Below are positions 13,639 to 25,010 of a stretch of DNA of 64,000 nt, piece by piece (the stretch's first letter is position 1; each line of letters starts with the position of its first letter). Source of the stretch: Verpa conica. Taxonomy: Eukaryota; Ascomycota; Pezizomycetes; Pezizales; Morchellaceae. A model generated the notes under the pieces. That model was not told where the DNA came from and did no database searches. It worked only from the letters and a program-made list of their open reading frames with translations. The position numbers and the translations under genes are program-made. Location of the stretch: the NCBI GenBank assembly GCA_033030425.1, contig JAUFSD010000022.1, positions 186,001 to 250,000 of the forward strand. The letters run 5' to 3'.

Positions 13639-14218
13639 AGTAAAAATAGTCGGAAATAATTCTTTTCTATTTTCTTTCTTTTCCTCTCTCAAAAAATGAC
13701 AAGAGTGTAACACAAAACTTTGGGTAAATAAGAGCTATCTTCGGTAGATATAACTGTAGTAAGAGTTTCTTTTTGCTTTCGCCTAAACATCGTCAGTTCT
13801 CAAGGCATCCAACATCGGGGGAGCTGAGTCTGCCTACCTTATTTAACAATTAATGCCTTTTTACCTTGACCTGATACTCGGGGATAAGAACCATCAGTAA
13901 TGGAAAATATAAATGCAATATATAGTCTTTGCGCTGCTGAAGTCTGTCCTAGGAAGGGTGTCTGTAGAAAACAAGATCTCTCCCGGGCGCATTTGATGCA
14001 GGGACATCGCGTCGACGCTAGAACTCTTGGCTTATGTCACGTGCTGTAATAAGCAGTTGTGTGAGTCTACCCTAACCCCACTCACTGTTACCCGGGCATA
14101 GGGCTCTGGCTGTCTCACCCCCTCCACCTCACCCACCTTACCAACCTCACCTATCACGGCCGTACCCCTCAACCCCTCTACGACAATCACTACTACTCCT
14201 ATCACTATCTCGGCCGCC
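13639..14218. promoter_or_regulatory. Shared divergent intergenic region, F-box / AP-1 gamma
   Basis: 580 bp separate the two start codons, so both promoters must lie here. The side next to the AP-1 gene is C/T-rich (about 14070-14215, CACCCCCTCCACCTC-type), as is common just upstream of fungal start codons. No clear TATA box or specific operator was identified. Confidence 0.5.
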
Positions 14219-16970
14219 ATGAGCTCTTGTACGTTTTGTCTGCTTGTTTTTGCACCTCTCCATGCCCCAAGAAACACTCGGAGCATCGAATCAATAGCTG
14301 ACACGCTACAGTGAAGCAATTCATCCGGGCCGTTCGAAGTGCCAAAACCCTGAACGATGAGCGTGGCGTCATCCAGAAAGAGAGTGCTGCAATCCGTGCT
14401 TCTTTTAGGGAGGAATCAGGGGACTCAAATGTTAGGTTCGTAGTAATTAGCTGCCTCTAACCAATTCGAAGCTTTGTCTAACACCCCCGGTACTACCCCA
14501 GGAGGAATAATGTCGCCAAATTACTATACCTTTTTACTCTTGGCGAGCGCACGCACTTCGGCCAGATCGAGTGCTTGAAGCTACTGGCATCCCCGAGATT
14601 TGCTGATAAAAGACTGGGATATCTGGGGACCATGCTTCTCCTAGACGAGAACCAGGAAGTGTTGACCTTGGTTACCAACTCATTAAAGAAGTAAGCTCTT
14701 CTCGGTGGACGTATACGCTAGTCTATCTCAAAATTAATACCGGCTAGTGATCTGGAGCACTCGAACCAGTATGTTGTGGGATTAGCTCTGTGCACCCTAG
14801 GCAATATTGCTTCCACGGAGATGGCCCGTGATCTTTTCCAAGAAGTAGAAAATCTACTCTCGACAGCGAACCCATACATTCGGCGAAAGGCGGCTATTTG
14901 CGCCATGCGTATCATTCGAAAGGTCCCTGACCTCCAGGAGCACTTTATAGATAAGACGAAGCTGCTACTGCAGGATCGGAACCACGGGGTTCTGCTCTGT
15001 GGTGTCACCTTAGTTACTGATCTTTGCTTACATGACCCGGATATGGTACACGAGTTCAGGCCATTTACAACTGCATTGGTACGCCACTTGAAGAGCTTGA
15101 CTAGCTCTGGATACGCGCCAGAGCACGATGTGACGGGAATTACAGATCCATTCTTGCAAGTCAAGATTTTGAGACTGTTAAGAGTGCTAGGAAAGGGAGA
15201 TGCACAAGTTAGCGAGCAGATCAATGATATTTTAGCGCAGGTTGCAACGAATACGGACTCATCGAAGAATGTTGGGAACTCGATTCTCTACGAATCTGTG
15301 CTCACCATCCTCGATATCCAAGCAGATAGCGGACTTCGTGTTCTCGGCGTCAATATCTTAGGGAAGTTCTTGACCAATAAAGACAACAACATCCGTTATG
15401 TAGCTTTGAACACTCTCATCAAAGTGGTCGCTGTAGAACCAAATGCGGTTCAGAGGCACCGAAACACCATACTTGACTGCCTCCGGGATCCAGATATTTC
15501 AATCCGCCGCCGTGCTCTCGACTTATCGTTTACGCTCATCAATGAAAGTAACATCCGTGTCCTGATCAGGGAGTTGCTAGCATTTTTGGAGGTCTCCAAT
15601 AATGAGTTCAAGCCGGTTTTGACTACCCAGATTTGCATCGCTGCGGAGCGTTTTGCGCCTACCAAAAGATGGCACATCGATACAGTATTGCGGGTCCTAA
15701 AGCTAGCTGGAAACTATGTCAAAGAGCACATCCTATCGAGCTTTATTCGTCTAATTGCGAACTCTGCAGAGCTGCAGACTTACTGTGTGCAGAAGCTGTT
15801 TTCTGCTCTGAAAGCGGACATCACACAAGAGGCCTTGACTTTGGCAGGTGCTTGGACTATCGGCGAGTATGGAGATTTGCTCCTGAAGGGTGGAAACTAC
15901 GAGGAAGAGGAATTAGTTGTTAAGGTTCAAGAGTCAGATATGGTTGACATTCTCGCGACAATCCTTTCGAGCGCTTACTCTTCTCAAACTATAAACGAGT
16001 ATATTATCACGGCGCTCATGAAACTTACCACTCGTATCTCAAGTGTAGCTCAGATTGAACGGATCCGCCGGATCCTACAAACTTACACCGACAGTCTCGA
16101 TGTCGAGATCCAACAGCGGTCCGTCGAGTACGGCAACATGTTTGGCTATGACGATATTCGAACTGGTGTGCTGGAAAAAATGCCCCCACCGGTATTCAAG
16201 GAAGTATCACGGCAATTCGAGCAAGTCTCGAAGCCAAAGGCCGTTGGAAAGAGGGGCGCGAAGAAGCAGAGTGATGAGGATGCACTCATTGAGCTGATGG
16301 GTGGGGATATCACCACTCCGGGACCTGTACCAGCAAATGGGGGTTCCAATATGGAGCTTTTGACAGATATTCTCGGTGGTGGAGATCAAGGAATTGCTAC
16401 ATCATCTTCCCCACCTCCACCGGGGCAGTCGAATCTGAATAGTATTATGGACTTATTCAACAGCCCCTCACCTTCAGCTCCCCAACAGCAACAGCCAGCA
16501 CCTACAATGTCCTCAGCTATGGCATTTTCAAGCCAGCTAGGTTCAATGGCACAACCCGCTGCACCTTCTGGGCCAGCACAACTTGCGGTTTATGACAAGA
16601 ACAACCTCGCGATTACACTGCAGCTACAGCGGACGGCAGACGGTACGGTGAATATCGTAGCAAGGTTCAAGAATAATGGTTTTACAGATAGCATCAGCGG
16701 AGTGACGTTGCAGGCGGCAGTACCAAAAAGCCAGAAACTACAGTTGCAACCGATAAGCACAGCTGATCTAGGACCAGATGGTGAAGCAACGCAGGCAATG
16801 AGAGTTCAGGGTAGCAAAGGGGTTAGTTTTATATTCCTCCTGAGATAAAAGTTATTTACTAATTCTTTCTCTGATAGCCCCCACTAAAGCTGCGGTTGAA
16901 GATCTCGTATACCAAAGAAGGGGCGGGAAACATTGTAGACCTAGTGAACTGGGCAGAGCCAACTGCTTGA
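14219..16970 (+). CDS. apl4: AP-1 clathrin adaptor complex, gamma subunit
   Basis: Five exons (14219-14228, 14312-14435, 14502-14690, 14748-16821, 16878-16970) give 829 aa, the usual fungal gamma-adaptin length. The first exon is only 10 nt (ATGAGCTCTT) and supplies M-S-S-L before [20 protein letters not shown], the conserved gamma-adaptin start. An alpha-solenoid adaptin trunk follows to about residue 590 (including [38 protein letters not shown]). A Gly/Pro/Gln hinge (about 600-710) contains a [14 protein letters not shown] box, and a gamma-ear follows (about 714-829), ending [10 protein letters not shown]-1 sorts cargo between the trans-Golgi network and endosomes with clathrin. All joins preserve conserved residues, so function and model are nearly certain. 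Its upstream neighbour is the divergent F-box gene. Confidence 0.96.
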
Positions 16971-18445
16971 GTTGATTAGGCGTAGCGCAAATTGTTTCGT
17001 TAGGGGGATAAGGCTGGTTTTTGTTTCTCGAATGCATGGATGAATGGAATAAAATGCGGCGTTACGAATCGAAAATAGTCTAATTAGCTCTTTGCTTATC
17101 TTTGTTTTGATGACGTTGTACTGTCTATATGACCAGAATTTTTTCTTATTTATAGCGCATCTCGTTTATGGTTGAGTAATGTATGAAGGTGCGATGTGAA
17201 TACACTCATGATATATCACTCGAAGTCGTATAATATAGAAATATTAGAATATAGGCTACAGATGGGTATATCATGGGCGCCAGTAGGTTATAAGTTTATG
17301 ATTAGGTTTATCCTCTAGGAGAGTATATATATAGGCTATGGGAGGAACTACCTGGAGACCGGTATTCCAAGCTAGTAATCTATTCGCTGCATACTTTTAC
17401 CTTCTACAAGGAAAAAAAATACGAAGACTAGTGTATCTTAATAACTTGTACGATTAGCGAGACGCTAGCTAATATAGGATTTTACATCTAATCTCAACTC
17501 CACCTTTTCCAGCCTTACCAAAGCTAAGCAGCACCCCATCTATTGGGGTACTGTGGCACAGGCACTAGCAATGGGGCTAGTGATAAGGCTAGGTGTCATC
17601 AATGTCATATATAGTTTTGGACCAAGGATGACACTGATCAATATCATCATCCCGTTGGTTAGTTGATCGACGTCCTGTCGTCACAAATCATCAGTGAACG
17701 ACCATACAGCCCACAGTACTGGACCTCCTTCTAAAGCCAACCTAAAATATTTTCATAGCAAACTCCATCCCATAACCGTCTGGCGTTCTTTTTCCCCCAA
17801 TGTACTAGAGGTTATACACAAATCGGTTTTCAGAGCGAAATTCTATAGAAAAAAAAAAGATATCTTGGCAAAGCGGTGCGCAGAGCAGTCAGCCCAATAC
17901 GTACCAACTATAAGGTAACTTGGCATTTTTTTTATCAAATAGATTTGTAATTCCGGTCGACAACCGTTTTATTTATAACTTGGATAGTTTTTTATAAGAG
18001 GCTTTTATGTTCTAAGGTTTGATTCGATAAAAAAAAATTGGAAGAGGGGAATAAATTGAATGCTCCCTAGAAATTAATTTTTTTTAGCACTAACGGCTAC
18101 AACAACCGTAGCAGAAATAACCCCCTCTTTTTCGGTATTATAGTGAGTCTCTATAGCAGAATAGCCACAAATTGATATAGTAATGGGCTTGAATTCCTTC
18201 ATAAAGCATCACTCGAACCTGTAGGTGTGTAGTCCCTCATAAGGTATCTATCTACACATACGTGAGTTTATTCTATCAGTCAGTCATACAATATCACTCG
18301 TGCCAGTGTCTTCAATAGAATAGACCCATAGCGGAGTAGATCTTTTAATATATATACATCTCCTAAATACCAGCGTAATTACTGTAATACACTCCAACCC
18401 ACACATTAAAAAAAAAAAAAAAAAAAAAACTATACAACAATTCAA
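16971..18445. other. Convergent intergenic region, no gene seen
   Basis: It lies between the 3' ends of the AP-1 gamma and PPR genes. It contains a small hairpin-capable inverted repeat (GTGTCATC at 17593-17600 with GATGACAC at 17627-17634). The 9-mer TATCACTCG occurs at 17214 and 18292, with a related form near 18207. A run of 22 A at 18408-18429 is a T tract just past the PPR stop codon on the minus strand. No coding sequence is recognised. Confidence 0.5.
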
Positions 18446-21400
18446 TCATCTTACAAACCCACTATACGGCTTCGGACTCTTCTTCAACCAGATCCTAACC
18501 ACCTTCTCCAAGTCCAAAATCTGAATACCACTCCCTCTACACTCATTCCAACACCACTCAATCACAGCCTCGGACTGTTTCCTGTCTTCTTTTCTTTTAT
18601 GCGCCCTCTCCTCTAGTGCCTTTTTCTCACTCGCAAGTCTGTCTACAATCCACTGTGGGGTCTTTTTCTTCTTTGGTATTTGCAACGGTACTGGTTTTCT
18701 CCCCCATTGCGGGTTCCACCATTTGCCCTTAGACCATGCGTCCCTCTCTTCTTCGCTGTCGATCCTGATCTGCTCTCGTACGGCTGCATGTAGTACGGTT
18801 CGGAAGCTGATCCCGTTACCGATGATTTCGCCGTCGAGTCTTTTTTTGCCCCGTGTGTGGTGGCGGTGGCACATCTCCATTGCTTTGAAGCTGCCTTGGC
18901 GCTCTGCAACGCCCTTGAGGAGGATGTTGAATGTTGTTGTGTCGAGGCCGCTGCCGGATTGGAGGTCGATGCGCATGTTCTCGAGTGCCCAGCGGGTGCG
19001 GTCGTAGTCTGTGTGTGCGACGGCTGCAGATAGTACAGCCACCCACGCATCTCTTGAGATGTAGACTTGTGACGGCGGAGGGGGAGGGGTTTTATTCTCT
19101 GTGTGGGACTCTTCTTCTTGGGGTTCTGATGTGTGTGGGGAGAATGGTATGATTCCGGTACCGGATTCAACGAATCTGTAGCCTGCTTCGAGGTCGCGTT
19201 GGAGTTCTCGCTGGACAAGGACTGCGATGACGACCCCGTCGGGTTGGATTCGTGATTCGATCATGTGAGTGAGGGACTTTTTGGCAGCTTCGAGGTCTCC
19301 GAATGCGAGTTGGGCGTTGATGAGGGATGTCCAGGTGCCTCTGACTATGCGGCTGTGGTTCCTGTGTGCGTTCTTGATTGCCCCCGAGACGGTTTCGTAG
19401 AGTCCCTTGCTCTCTGATTCTATAGCCAGTGCTAGCAATGGCGGTGCTAGTACCGGGGAGGTGTATGTTGATTCTGGTATAACGGGCGGTAACATGGTCC
19501 CTTCTATCTCTGGGTCCGGTGTTGGCTGGAGCATAGTCCATGCGTACCCGAGTTTCCGGTTGCTTACGAGGAACTTGAGGTATCTCCCCACCACCGTTTT
19601 CGGAATCGGCATTACGTTCTGTGTTTTCTGTATTTGTTCCCATACCCGCATTGCGCCGGGGAGGTTTTGGTTGTTCCTGTGGAGTGTGAGTGCCGTGTAG
19701 TACATGTTGCATGCTTTTATTTGGTCTCCGAACTCCCATAGGAGGTTGGCACCGACTTCCATCACTTCGGCGTTTTTAGACCATATGAGGGCTGGGTGCC
19801 GGAGGAGGCGGAGCATCGTTTCTTTACGCATTGGCAGCGCTTTTGCGTAGGATAGAATACTCATAAACATGGCTTCGAGGCCGCGACCCTCAGCGGTAGA
19901 GTCGACGAGGGCATCGGCTACTCCAGGTAGAATCCAGTCTGGGAGGGAGAGGTGGTGGGTTGTTACAGGTGGGGGAGCGAGGGAGTGGCCTTCCAATCCC
20001 CACTGCGCTGCAACACCGGTTTTAGGTTCCCTGAGGAGCATTTCGACTGCAGGTCTGGTGTATTCAGTCGGGTGGAGAGAAATGTAGTCGATGAATTTCC
20101 AGCTGTTGTTTTTAGAACTTGCGGAGTTGATCATCTTGATTACGTTGACGCCGGCGCTGCCATAGCCAGTTTCAACAATAATTGTTAATATGAGTTCGAG
20201 CCAGACCTCTCGCTCAGCGTAGGTTCCCCATTCAATCTGTCGGATCTGTTCAGCGGATTTACCGGCTTGTTCGAGTGACTCCACGGATGGGCGTTCAGAG
20301 ATCTCTGTAGTCCCACCACCCCACACTTCGAGACGGTAGCGTGCACGGGGTACTTCGAACCCCCGATACTCACCAACGAACCCGAGGCCTGCCGCCTCCT
20401 CTGCAACCATCGCCTCCTGCGCCCGCCACACAGCATCCGCAAGAGAAGCCAAAATCCGTGATTGAAGCATGTAGAGCCGTGGATGCCGACCCACTGTATA
20501 CAGCGCATCAGGTATAAAAGACGAAGTATGCAAATATGCCAGAATCTGCCTCACAGTAGGCAACAGATCCGTATGATGATTCCCCAACCTGTTCACCTTC
20601 CCATCGTCCGTGGGCTCTCCCGCCCTCAGCACCATCCCCGCAAGCCCACTAAGCACTATCCCAAACCCGCGGCGTCGACGCTCAATATCCCACTTTACAC
20701 GCTGGTCGCCAACAGCCCACAACCCAGACCTCCCCGCAATCGCCGGCGAGGGGATTCCAGCGTCTGGATCAGTCTTTGCAGTCCTGTAGTCCTCCTCCCC
20801 AAGAGTAGTGTACCTAACCCCCTCGAAGACGGTCTGCATCTTGATATCGTCCGGGTACTCAAACCCCGGTTCTAGCAGCATCCGGACTATCCACACTACG
20901 TGCTTCCATTTACCTTCTGCGAGGAGCTCTGTGAGAAGGTCATGCTTGTGACCTCCTGCCCTCTCGAGAAAAAGCAGTAGCTTCTCCTTGTCTGGTTCTT
21001 CTTCTGAGATGTCATTGCCGTCCCTTAGCTGGACCGGTAGAAACGGCCCAGAGAGGAGCTTTGAAATCCATGCTTTTTCGTAGCGGGGGTTTTTTAGTGG
21101 TGGTTTGGGAGGCACGGTGAACCCGAATAGGGTTGGGAACTTGCCGTCGTGGATGAGGTCGCCGTGGAGGTGGAAGCGCTTCAGACGGGGGTCTCGGGGG
21201 GGTTCTGTATCTGAGTTACTTGTATCTTTTCGTTTTGGCTTTGCTTCTGGTGGACGCTCGGGAAAGGCGATGGATATGTTGGTTAGCCATTCTGGGTTCT
21301 CTGTGAATGATGCTGTTGGGAGTGGGGAGGTTGAGAATGCATGGTTGTGGATCAATGGTGGGTTGGGTCTATGGGGGGGGTTGTCAGTATATTAAGATTT

Positions 21401-21706
21401 GATATTTGATATTTGACATTTTATATTCAGGGTTAGGTGGGGAAGAGTGAACCTTGCCCGTGTGGTTCCATTGAGGGTTATCGGAGGGATCTTTGTCGGC
21501 CTAGGGTACTGCGTATATCTTGGTCTCGCCGAGGAGGGGGAAGAGAAAAGTCTTGCGCTGCCACAGACATATCTTTTCCCTCTGCTTGCCACACCACCGG
21601 ATGGGAAGAAGGAGGGTAATAGAAAGGTACAAGTGAATGAGGATTGTAGAATTGAGGAGCAGAGACTGCGGTGGGAGATGGAGGGGGAACGGCGAGCGGA
21701 GAGCAT
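18446..21706 (-). CDS. PPR-like mitochondrial protein
   Basis: Exons 21706-21453 and 21368-18446 are joined across an 84-bp intron (GTTCAC donor, CCATAG acceptor) in phase 2 and give 1058 aa. The N-terminus (LSARRSPSISHRSLCSSILQ) is rich in Arg/Ser with almost no acidic residues, a plausible mitochondrial targeting sequence. The body is helical, with pentatricopeptide-type motifs such as RGTWTSLINAQLAFGDLEAA followed by K-K-S-L-T-H-M-I-E-S-R-I-Q-P-D-G, and DTTTFNILLKGVAERQGSFK. The C-terminus is Lys/Arg-rich. PPR proteins bind organellar RNA and act in processing, stability or translation; the target cannot be told from sequence. The start codon shown is the first ATG of the presequence exon. 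The gene is divergent from the PARP-finger gene. PPR assignment is good; the precise orthologue is not identified. Confidence 0.8.
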
Positions 21707-22642
21707 GACCTGGGCATTTGGAGATTCTGTGTTGAGGAGGGGCGGTGAATGGTGGGGGGGGGATATTTTTCTTTTCTTTGGTGGGGCTGTTTGTTTACCT
21801 TACATGTACTCTATGCAGTATTGTACTACATGATATTCCATGTATCTACATGTATGCCATGCCATCTATAGTAGATGTCGCTGCTGAGATTGGATCTTGT
21901 TCTTTTTCCTGTCTTGCATCACGTGGCATTCGGCTGATATTTACAATGTGATTTACATGTAATTAACGGACGAGTCTTGTGTATGTGATCTGACGAGGCC
22001 CAATGGATGTATATTTATTATTCCTCGAGTGCATAGAGCATTCACACTCGACAGACGCAAACAAACGCGCCCAACCAGTCCAAGCGCGTCATTTGAGTGG
22101 GAAAGGGAAGACCGTAGCATAGCATACAGAGCCATAGCCATAGAGTGCAGTGCAGTGTCAGAGCAGTGCCATAGCAGAGCCAGAGCCAGACCCAGACCCA
22201 GAGCCTCGCTTCCCTTCTTTATTATTATTTCTCTCTTCCCCCCTCCCTCTTTTTTTTTTGTTATTTCACCTGCTTTATCTCTCTGCCTTTTCCCTCTCCC
22301 TCTCTTTCCTTCTCCCTCTCCCTCCCTCCCTCTCCTCCCTTCCCTTCCCCCCCCCATCAATACTCCCCTCCCATTCCCTCCTGATAAGAAACCGGCCTCC
22401 CCTATTCGCGTGTGGTTATTATACTCTTGCGCGGCAGATAGCAGACGTCATTTCCCATCCCATCCTCCCCCATCAACGTCCCGTCTCACTTCCCTCCCAA
22501 CCGCCCTACTTATCACCCTCCCTCCCTTTTACTCCCTTCCCTCCCTTCTTCCCTCCAAAACTGCGACGGGAAAGTAAAAGTGAAAATTTATATCTCTTCT
22601 TTACAACTCCCATCTCTATCATCTACATTCTAGAAATCATCC
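21707..22642. promoter_or_regulatory. Shared divergent promoter region with pyrimidine tracts
   Basis: 936 bp lie between the PPR and PARP-finger start codons. There are three TACATGTA palindromes within 160 bp (21801, 21847, 21954), a CAGAGC/CCAGAC simple repeat (about 22145-22205) and long C/T-rich tracts (about 22215-22385 and 22440-22560) typical of fungal core promoters and 5' UTRs. Long ORFs through the C/T tracts on the plus strand encode only Pro/Leu/Ser low-complexity sequence and are not genes. Confidence 0.5.
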
Positions 22643-25010
22643 ATGTCGTATAGAGCCGGTATGTAACCTAATCCAGTCCTTTCCATCTTTCCAAAGCTGC
22701 TTTCCCAGCCACTGCAATATCGCGTCAGACAAAGAATTCGCCTTTTGCGCGTTTCTTCATCTACGCGCTTTGTCTGCAAAGGCCCGAAAGAAATGAAAAA
22801 TTTAATAATCGAATTTCCCGATTCTTTTCTTGATTTTTTATTTTTTTTATTTTTTTTTATTTCCCTTTTGCCTTACTTTCCCAACCTCGTGTTTTAACCA
22901 AAACAACTAACACATAACCCCAGAAATCTCCAACGGCCGAGCAAATTGCAAAGGCTGTAAAGAGGGCAAGATCCCCAAGGGCGAAGTCCGTTTCGGTACT
23001 TGGGTTGATGGTCAATTCCCTGGCTGGGCCTGGCGACACTGGTACTTTTCCTCTCCCCTCGCTGCCTTCATCTCACTAATACCTCCAGGGGTTGCGTAAC
23101 GCCCAAACAATTCATCAACATTCGGGAGAAGCTCACCACCAATGATGTCCTCGACATCGAATCCCTTGATGGCTATGACGAGCTCTCAGCAGAGTTGCAG
23201 GCCAAGATCAAAACTGCCATCGAGCAAGGTCATGTCGACGATAATGACTGGCATGGAGTTTGTTTCCCTCTCTCTATCGTCTATTTAACGCGCTGCTAAC
23301 CTACCCTCCTAGGACGTCGCCGAGAACCGTCCAGGCGCGCCTGTGAAACGCAAAAAGGCTGCAAAGAAGGATACCCCCTCAGAGGATGAAGAGGAAGAGC
23401 CCTCTGCTTCAGCGTCAACGTTGGAACCCCACATCCATTCTCTTAAGATCTCCACCCCGCACGGAAGCGACGCCGAGACTCCGTACGTTATTCGCGTGCC
23501 AGAGCCTCGCTCGCTTCCGTTGCTCTAAAGAAACAAAGCTAACATACCTCATAGTGAAGCAGAAAAGCCCAAACGCGGCCGCAAGAAGAAGGAAGTTGAG
23601 GTTGAGATCAAAGAGAAGCCAACAGCCAAGAAGCCCGCCGGCCGTCCCAAGAAAGAGAAGCCTGAATCCACTTCCGCTGCTGAGGCAGAGACCGAGGAGC
23701 CTGAGGCTGAGGCTGAGGTTGAAGTTGAAAAGCCTGCCCCAAAGAAGCGCGGTCGCCCAGCCAAGGCCACCACCGAGGATGCTGACGCTGCAGCTGCCCC
23801 AAAGGCAAAGAGGGAGAAGAAGGCTGAGAAGATTCCTGCTGAGCCTACTCGCGCTAGGTCCTCCCGCAATGCCGCGGTGGCCAAGAAGAGTATGAAGGAG
23901 GTTGCAGAAGACGAAGACGAAGAGATGGCCGATGCGCCGAGCGAGGAGGAGGAGAAGCCTGCGCCAAAAGAAAAGACCACCCCTAAAGAAAAGCCTGCGC
24001 CTAAGGAGAAGCCCGCACCTAAGGAGAAGCCTGCCCCTAAGGAGAAGCCCGCACCCAAGGAGAAGCCGGCGCCAAAGGAGAAACCTGCGCCTAAGGAGAA
24101 GCCCGCGCCAAAGGAAAAGCCTGCACCCAAGGAAAAGGCAGCCCCCAAGGAAAAGGCAGCTCCAAAAGAGAAGCCTGCGCCAAAGGAGAAGAAGCCCGCT
24201 GCGCCCAAGAAGCCAACAAAGGCTCAATTGGCAAAAGAAGCTGCTGATAAGGAGGCTGGCGAATCTTCGGAATCTGCTGAGAAGCCCGCTGCCACTGAGG
24301 AGAAGGCTGGAGAGAAAGAGGCAGAGAAAGACAAAGATGTCGAAATGAGTGACGATGTTGTAGTCCCTGAGAAGGAGGCTGAAAAGGAGGCCGAAAAGGA
24401 GACTGAAAAAGCCGACAAGCCCGAGGAGAAGCCCGCCGAGAAGGCAGCCGAAAAGGAGGCCGAGCCTGCGGAAGAAGCTGAGGTCGCTAAACCCAAAGGT
24501 CGTGGGGGAGGTCGCCCCAAGAAGGTTGTCGCTACTCCCAAAGAGAAGGAGGACAAAGAGGAGCCCAAAGCGAAGGCCTCCGCCGGCAGGAAGAGGAAAG
24601 CCGCCGCTCCAGCTGAAGAAGCCGAGAAGGCAGATGAGGAGATCAAGGATGTTGGTGATGAGAGCATTCTCACTGAGAAGACCGATGCTGCTGAGTGAGT
24701 CTACTCACCCTATACGAACCTTTGAGCCATACTAATGCAACACAGGGAACCCAAGAAGAAGCGTGGTCGGCCCGCAAAGGCTAAGGAAACTGCCTCAGCT
24801 CCTGCCTCGGAGGAGAAGAAGGCTCCCGCAAAAGCCCCTGCAAAGGCTGCCGCCAAGAAGGGTAAGGCAGCTGTGAAGAAAGTCTCTCCCAACTCTACCC
24901 CAGCACCTGAGCAAGATCCATTCGCGGTCGAGGAGGACGGTGAAGCAAAGACCAAGAGGAAGAGCATTTTTGGCGGCGATACCGGTAACGAGGAGGCTAC
25001 TGCTGCTTAA
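22643..25010 (+). CDS. PARP-type zinc finger / AT-hook nuclear protein
   Basis: Six exons: 22643-22658, 22924-23041, 23089-23257, 23313-23482, 23555-24694, 24746-25010; 625 aa. Residues ~1-95 form one zf-PARP finger with C14, C17, H44 and C47 (C-x2-C-x26-H-x2-C) in the context FGTWVDGQFPGWAWRHWGCV. A long, highly charged, disordered region follows with AT-hook-like cores (KRGRKKK, KKRGRPAKA, KGRGGGRPKK, KKKRGRPAKA) and about 14 P-K-E-K repeats encoded by an 18-bp minisatellite (about 23960-24195). No ADP-ribosyltransferase, BRCT or ligase domain is present. PARP fingers bind DNA breaks or nicks and AT-hooks bind AT-rich minor grooves, so a chromatin or damage-binding role is inferred. The first exon is just 16 nt. 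The 265-bp intron 1 is unusually long for this window. Confidence 0.85.

Noticed and set aside
14718..15224. 168-codon minus-strand ORF inside the AP-1 gamma gene
   Set aside because: It is antisense to conserved adaptin codons and has no independent signal.
22029..22653. ORFs of 167-182 codons upstream of the PARP-finger start
   Set aside because: They arise from C/T tracts and are only Pro/Ser/Leu/Phe. They sit in a promoter/5' UTR.
23415..24227. Long minus-strand ORFs (219 and 270 codons) opposite the PARP-finger gene
   Set aside because: They are the antisense reading of the P-K-E-K minisatellite and other Lys/Glu codons, giving Gly/Phe/Leu low complexity. The plus-strand exons are supported by splice joins and a conserved zinc finger.
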